From Betaproteobacteria bacterium GR16-43 (GTDB lineage: Bacteria; Pseudomonadota; Gammaproteobacteria; Burkholderiales; Usitatibacteraceae): a stretch of DNA of 64,000 nucleotides. The position numbers and the translations under genes are program-made. Below the pieces are notes generated by a model. It saw only the letters and a list, made by a program, of their open reading frames with translations. It ran no database searches and had not been told where the DNA came from. The stretch covers positions 124,001 to 188,000 of the forward strand of contig CP019169.1 of NCBI GenBank assembly GCA_001953215.1, in the 5' to 3' direction. Shown in pieces: positions 60,604 to 64,000 of the stretch. Each line of letters opens with the position of its first letter. Positions within the stretch are counted from its first letter, which is position 1.

Positions 60604-61706
60604 GCCGCGGGCGGAACCGGCGGAGGCATGCCGGCGAAGAGCCCCTGCAGCTCGGCGACGTCGCTCGCCTTCATCCACTGCGCCATGCCGTTGCGCCACA
60701 CGAGCGAATCGCGCTTGAGGCTGCCGCTCGCGACCTGCTGCTGGAGCGATCCCAGGTCGAAGGGACCGGTCTGCTGCTGGCCCACCGCGACGTGGAAGGC
60801 GATGCCGCCGCCCGGCACCGGCGGAGGCCCGCCCGCGCCGCCGCCCATGGCACCCGCCATCGCGTTGGCCATCTGCGCGCCCATGCCGACCCCGACGCCG
60901 ATGCCGACGCCGGCGCCGGCGAGGCCGCCCGGGTTGTTGGCCGCGTCACGGATCGACGAAGCCGTCTCGTACTGCGTGTAAGCCTGCAGGTTGCCCACCG
61001 CGGCGATGGCGCCGCGCTTGTCGATCGCCTTCTCGACTTCCTCGGGCAGGCCGATGTCCTGCACCTGCACCTCGACCAGTTCCAGGCCCATGGCCTCGAA
61101 GTCCGGGGTGAGGCGCTCGCGCAGGCGATTGCCCATCTCGGTGACCTTGGCCTCGAGCTCGATGATCGGGATGCCCAGCTCGGGCATCACTTCCTTGATG
61201 CGAAGGCCGATCTTGCCGCGCAGGTTCGCCTGGATCTCGTCGGTGGTGAAGCGCGCGTCCGTGCCGACCAGGTCCTTCACGAAGATGCCGGGCTCCTTCA
61301 CGCGGATCGTGTAGAGGCCGAACGACGTGACGCGGATCATGCCGAAATCCTTGTCGCGCATCATCGCGGGGCCCGGCGTGCCCCACTTCAAGTCGGTGAA
61401 CTTGCGCGTCGAGACGAAGTAGACCTCGGCCTTGAACGGGCTGTTGAAGCCGTACTTCCAGCCGCGGAGCGTCGCCAGGATCGGCATGTTCTGCGTCTCG
61501 AGGGTATGCGTGCCCGGCTTGTAGACGTCCGCCAGCTGGCCTTCGTTGATGAACACGGCCATCTGGCCTTCGCGCACGACGAGCTTCGCGCCGTACTTGA
61601 TCTCGTTCTGGTAGCGCTCGAAGCGGTAGGCGAGCGTGTCGTTCGAATCGTCCAGCCACTCGACGATGTCGACCAGTTCCTGCTTCAGCTTGTCCCACAG
61701 TGCCAT
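60600..61706 (-). CDS. SPFH-domain protein with C-terminal GYF_2 domain, 368 aa
   Basis: Residues about 20-240 form an SPFH/band 7-like domain (KLVVREGQMAVFINEG, then PELGIPIIELEAKV, LELVEVQVQDIGLP). A Gly/Ala-rich linker (260-300) is followed by a GYF_2-like domain (IAFHVAVGQQQTGPFDLGSL). It resembles the YdjI/virion-core-like SPFH proteins. No signal peptide or transmembrane helix is visible. It is cotranscribed with the zinc-ribbon gene. A membrane-platform role is inferred. Confidence 0.85.
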   Translation of the reverse strand: MALWDKLKQELVDIVEWLDDSNDTLAYRFERYQNEIKYGAKLVVREGQMAVFINEGQLADVYKPGTHTLETQNMPILATLRGWKYGFNSPFKAEVYFVSTRKFTDLKWGTPGPAMMRDKDFGMIRVTSFGLYTIRVKEPGIFVKDLVGTDARFTTDEIQANLRGKIGLRIKEVMPELGIPIIELEAKVTEMGNRLRERLTPDFEAMGLELVEVQVQDIGLPEEVEKAIDKRGAIAAVGNLQAYTQYETASSIRDAANNPGGLAGAGVGIGVGVGMGAQMANAMAGAMGGGAGGPPPVPGGGIAFHVAVGQQQTGPFDLGSLQQQVASGSLKRDSLVWRNGMAQWMKASDVAELQGLFAGMPPPVPPAA

Positions 61707-61797
61707 GGCGCTTCCTTTCCTTTCCTGCCGGCGGAGGGGGCCGGGGCCGATTAAGGTACCCTTGCTCGCCCCCGACCGCAATTGTGAATTTTCACCC

Positions 61798-62592
61798 ATG
61801 CCCGTTACGCTGACCGCCCTGCACATCTACCCCGTCAAGAGCCTTTCCGGCATCGCCCTCCAGGAAGCCGAAGTCACCCCCCGCGGCCTGCGCCACGACC
61901 GCCGCTTCATGGTGGTGAATCCCTCGGGCGAGTTCTTTACGCAGCGGGACATCCCCCGGATGGCGACCGTCTGGACCGAGATCGAAGGCGGGAAACTGCG
62001 GCTCGCCGCGCCGGACGTTGGTGAGGTGGAAGTGGAAGCCGAGCCGAAGGCCGGGGACGCGATGCGCGTGCTCGTCTGGAACAGCACCTGCGATGCGATC
62101 GCCCCGTCGCCCGAGGCGGATGCGTGGCTCACCGAGTACCTGGGCGCCCCGTGCCGGCTCGCATACATGCACGACGCCTCGAAGCGCCAGACCAACCCGC
62201 GCTTCGGCGGCGAGCACATCGTGAGCTTCGCGGACGGCTATCCGTTCCTGGTCACCAACGAGGCTTCGCTGGCCGACCTGAATGGCCGGCTTTCGCGGCC
62301 CGTACCGATGAATCGCTTCCGGGCCAACCTGGTGATCGCTGGCGCCCCTGCGTTCGCGGAGGACGGCTGGGGGGATTTCAAGGTCGGATCGACCGCCTTC
62401 CGCATGGCCAAGCCCTGCGGCCGTTGCCAGGTCACGACGACGGACCAGACCTCCGGCGAGGTGATGGGCCCCGAGCCGCTTTCCGTGCTGACGGCTTACC
62501 GGGACAGCAAGGAGTTCGGCGCCCGCTTCGGCATGAATGCCGTCGCGCTGTCCGGTGGGACGATCCGCGTCGGCGACGTGATCTCGGCTTAG
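61798..62592 (+). CDS. MOSC-domain protein, 264 aa
   Basis: An N-terminal MOSC beta-barrel (LHIYPVKSLSGIALQEAEV) leads into a MOSC domain with PCRLAYMHD, GGEHIVSFADGYPFLV and KPCGRCQVTTTDQ, the conserved Cys expected to bind sulfur or molybdenum cofactor in this family. The mARC/YiiM-type function is probable, the substrate unknown. The ATG at 61798 is divergent from the SPFH gene. Confidence 0.9.
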   Translation: MPVTLTALHIYPVKSLSGIALQEAEVTPRGLRHDRRFMVVNPSGEFFTQRDIPRMATVWTEIEGGKLRLAAPDVGEVEVEAEPKAGDAMRVLVWNSTCDAIAPSPEADAWLTEYLGAPCRLAYMHDASKRQTNPRFGGEHIVSFADGYPFLVTNEASLADLNGRLSRPVPMNRFRANLVIAGAPAFAEDGWGDFKVGSTAFRMAKPCGRCQVTTTDQTSGEVMGPEPLSVLTAYRDSKEFGARFGMNAVALSGGTIRVGDVISA

Positions 62593-62598
62593 GCGGCT

Positions 62599-62615
62599 TA
62601 GGGGTCAGACCCCTT
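62599..62615. repeat. GGGGTCAG palindrome 4 (short)
   Basis: A 17-bp AAGGGGTC/GACCCCTT-type palindrome lies between the MOSC stop and the DUF423 stop. It has the same core as the larger elements but no long arms, so it may be a remnant. Confidence 0.6.
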
Positions 62616-62988
62616 GGCGGGAGAGGATCGCGTGGACGGCCAGCGCGATCCAACCGGCGATCATCGAGAGCCCGCCCAACGGCGCCAGCGGCCCGAGGGA
62701 GTGGGTCGTGAGTGCCAGCCACCAGAGCGAGCCGCAGAACCAGAAGACGCCCAGGAGCATGAGCGCGCCGGAGGCCACGAGCCAGCGCGTTGATCCGGTG
62801 CGCGCGAGGATCCCCACGGCCAGCATGCCCAGCCCGTGCACGAGCTGGTAGAGCACAGCCGTCTGGATCAACCGCACCGCCTCGGGGTGCGCCGCGCCTT
62901 TCGCGGCATGCGCGCCATACGCGCCGAGCGCCACGCCCAGCGCCATCGCGAGGGCGCCCGCGGCGAGAAAAAAACGGGAGGTGTTCAC
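62605..62988 (-). CDS. DUF423 family membrane protein, 127 aa
   Basis: Four hydrophobic helices, with GALGAYGAHAAKG-type N-terminal motif (ALGVALGAYGAHAAKG), HGLGMLAVG and GSLWWLALTTHSLGPLAPLGG, are typical of DUF423 (YgdD-like) proteins of unknown function. The GTG start at 62988 overlaps the upstream stop (GTGA). The palindrome at 62599-62615 lies across its stop codon. Confidence 0.9.
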   Translation of the reverse strand: MNTSRFFLAAGALAMALGVALGAYGAHAAKGAAHPEAVRLIQTAVLYQLVHGLGMLAVGILARTGSTRWLVASGALMLLGVFWFCGSLWWLALTTHSLGPLAPLGGLSMIAGWIALAVHAILSRQGV

Positions 62989-63320
62989 GCCTTGCCGCGC
63001 CGCGCGTTGAAGCGCGCCTGCGCGAGGTTGCGGCCGGGCGTCGAGGCGGTGCGCAGCAAGCCCGCGAGGCGCCGGGCCTGTGAAGGCGTGATCCACGCGC
63101 GGACGTACTGCTCCGAGAATTGCATCCCGACCGCGACGAAGCGCCGGCCGCGCGCGTCCGTCAGCGCCTCGACGGAGCACCCGCCGACGGTGCCTACGTC
63201 GACGAACTCCCGGGGCTCCAACGGCCTGGGGAGGAGCGCGCGCCTCACGAAGTAGGCGATGAACGTCAGGACCAGGAACGCGAGGGCGAGCTTCTCGTAC
63301 CAGGTATCGATGTTGTTCAT
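62985..63320 (-). CDS. Small membrane-anchored hypothetical protein, 111 aa
   Basis: One N-terminal helix (about residues 10-27) precedes a soluble part with GRRFVAVGMQFSEQYVRAW. The family is not recognised. It overlaps its neighbours on both sides (ATGA/GTGA), which places it in the RND-like exporter operon. Confidence 0.72.
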   Translation of the reverse strand: MNNIDTWYEKLALAFLVLTFIAYFVRRALLPRPLEPREFVDVGTVGGCSVEALTDARGRRFVAVGMQFSEQYVRAWITPSQARRLAGLLRTASTPGRNLAQARFNARRGKA

Positions 63321-63607
63321 GGCCGCGCCGCCGCCTGGTCGAGGAGATCGGCGAGCGCGCGCGCATCGTGCCCCGCGAAGTTCACGCCCTGCGTGGCGAG
63401 CGTCACGCGCATCTGGACGAACACGATCGCTTCGCCGAGGTTCGGATCCACGTCGCGCTTCACGACGACGCGCGCGCGGCCGGCGGCTTCGTCGTCCAGG
63501 TTGCACGCGCCGTCCACGTGGCCCACGGCCTCGCCGCGCAGGAAGAGCATCCAGAGCACGACCACCATCAGGACGGCGAAGACCGCCAGGATGGCGCCCC
63601 AGCCCAT
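63317..63607 (-). CDS. Small membrane-anchored hypothetical protein, 96 aa
   Basis: An N-terminal helix (about residues 3-22) is followed by a polar domain with RVVVKRDVDPNLGEA. The ATG at 63607 directly follows the RND stop (TAGATG). No family is recognised. Confidence 0.72.
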   Translation of the reverse strand: MGWGAILAVFAVLMVVVLWMLFLRGEAVGHVDGACNLDDEAAGRARVVVKRDVDPNLGEAIVFVQMRVTLATQGVNFAGHDARALADLLDQAAARP

Positions 63608-64000
63608 CTAGGCCTTCGCGGCTCCGTGCGGCTTCAGCAGGAACGCGGCGAGCGCCGGCAGCAGGAAGAGCGCCCCGAGCATGTTCAGGAAGAACATGAA
63701 CGCGAGCAGGATCCCCATGTCGGCCTGGAACTTGAGCGCCGAGAGCGCCCACGTGCCCACGCCGAGGGTCATGGTGACGGCGGTGAAGACCATCGCCGTG
63801 CCGCGCTCCTTCAGCGCCTCGAAGAAGGCGCCCTGCAGCGGCTTGCCTTCCTCCAGGTGGACTTCGATGCGGTCGTAGAGGTAGATCGCGTAGTCGACGC
63901 CCACGCCCACGCCCAGCGCGATCACGGGCAGCGTGGAGACCTTCAGGCCGATGCCCAGCAGCGGCATCAGCGCTTCGCAGAGGATCGACACGAGGGCGAG
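63608..64000 (-). CDS. RND/MMPL-type transporter, C-terminal part (truncated by window)
   Basis: The frame is open to the window edge. The visible 130 residues contain the RND signature VIALGVGVGVDYAIYLYDR and paired helices (LLAFMFFLNMLGALFLLPAL), which place it in the MMPL/RND exporter family. The rest lies beyond position 64000, so the length, start and substrate cannot be judged. Confidence 0.85.
   Translation of the reverse strand, partial: LALVSILCEALMPLLGIGLKVSTLPVIALGVGVGVDYAIYLYDRIEVHLEEGKPLQGAFFEALKERGTAMVFTAVTMTLGVGTWALSALKFQADMGILLAFMFFLNMLGALFLLPALAAFLLKPHGAAKA

Overview
The window looks like a high-GC betaproteobacterial chromosome. The evidence is a 7Fe ferredoxin next to trxA-rho, a type B L31, a glcDEF glycolate oxidase operon, an AddB of the TIGR03623 type, and dense minus-strand operons with ATGA or GTGA overlaps. 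I cannot name a genus. No tRNA, rRNA, CRISPR array or complete insertion sequence was seen.

Positions 1-7810 hold the most unusual region: an integron gene-cassette array read on the minus strand. Fifteen attC sites, each exactly 96 bp and nearly identical, separate fifteen single-gene cassettes, and the array runs off the left edge. No integrase lies where one is expected, between the array and the neighbouring addA gene. In its place is a short 58-bp hairpin site with attC architecture but a different sequence. Each 96-bp attC contains reading frames that run without a stop into most cassette genes, and seven genes have their ATG exactly three bases after the attC core with no Shine-Dalgarno sequence. 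Most cassette products are unknown. Eight look exported or membrane-bound, one carries a HEPN-type RNX4H motif, one has paired CXXC motifs, and two vaguely resemble immunity proteins.

Positions 7891-20031 are housekeeping: an AddA/AddB-like repair helicase-nuclease pair, a tiny membrane ORF, a two-subunit cytochrome bd-type quinol oxidase, ferredoxin FdxA, thioredoxin, Rho with a C-rich leader, a hypothetical protein, and ribosomal protein L31. Positions 20096-27684 carry an ArnT/PMT-like glycosyltransferase and a glycolate oxidase operon with two GlcD paralogs, GlcE, a glutathione S-transferase and GlcF.

Positions 27720-40166 form a signalling island: a small response regulator, a degenerate histidine kinase, a hybrid kinase, a 1824-residue soluble hybrid kinase with eight HAMP-like repeats, a DUF456 protein, a GNAT protein, a Ser/Thr kinase fused to a cyclic-nucleotide-binding domain, and a TPR-like protein. 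Positions 40232-53991 hold formate-THF ligase, an NTF2-like protein, three large exported proteins (a zinc-hydrolase-like protein and two paralogous propeller/Ig proteins), a TonB-like protein, an EamA transporter and an exported oligopeptidase B. Positions 54130-64000 hold small exported proteins, fRMsr, a Y-family polymerase, an SDR, a LysE exporter, a peroxiredoxin, a thioesterase, an SPFH/zinc-ribbon pair, a MOSC protein, and a small membrane-protein operon cut by the right edge. Palindromic elements built on GGGGTCAG recur in four gene junctions.
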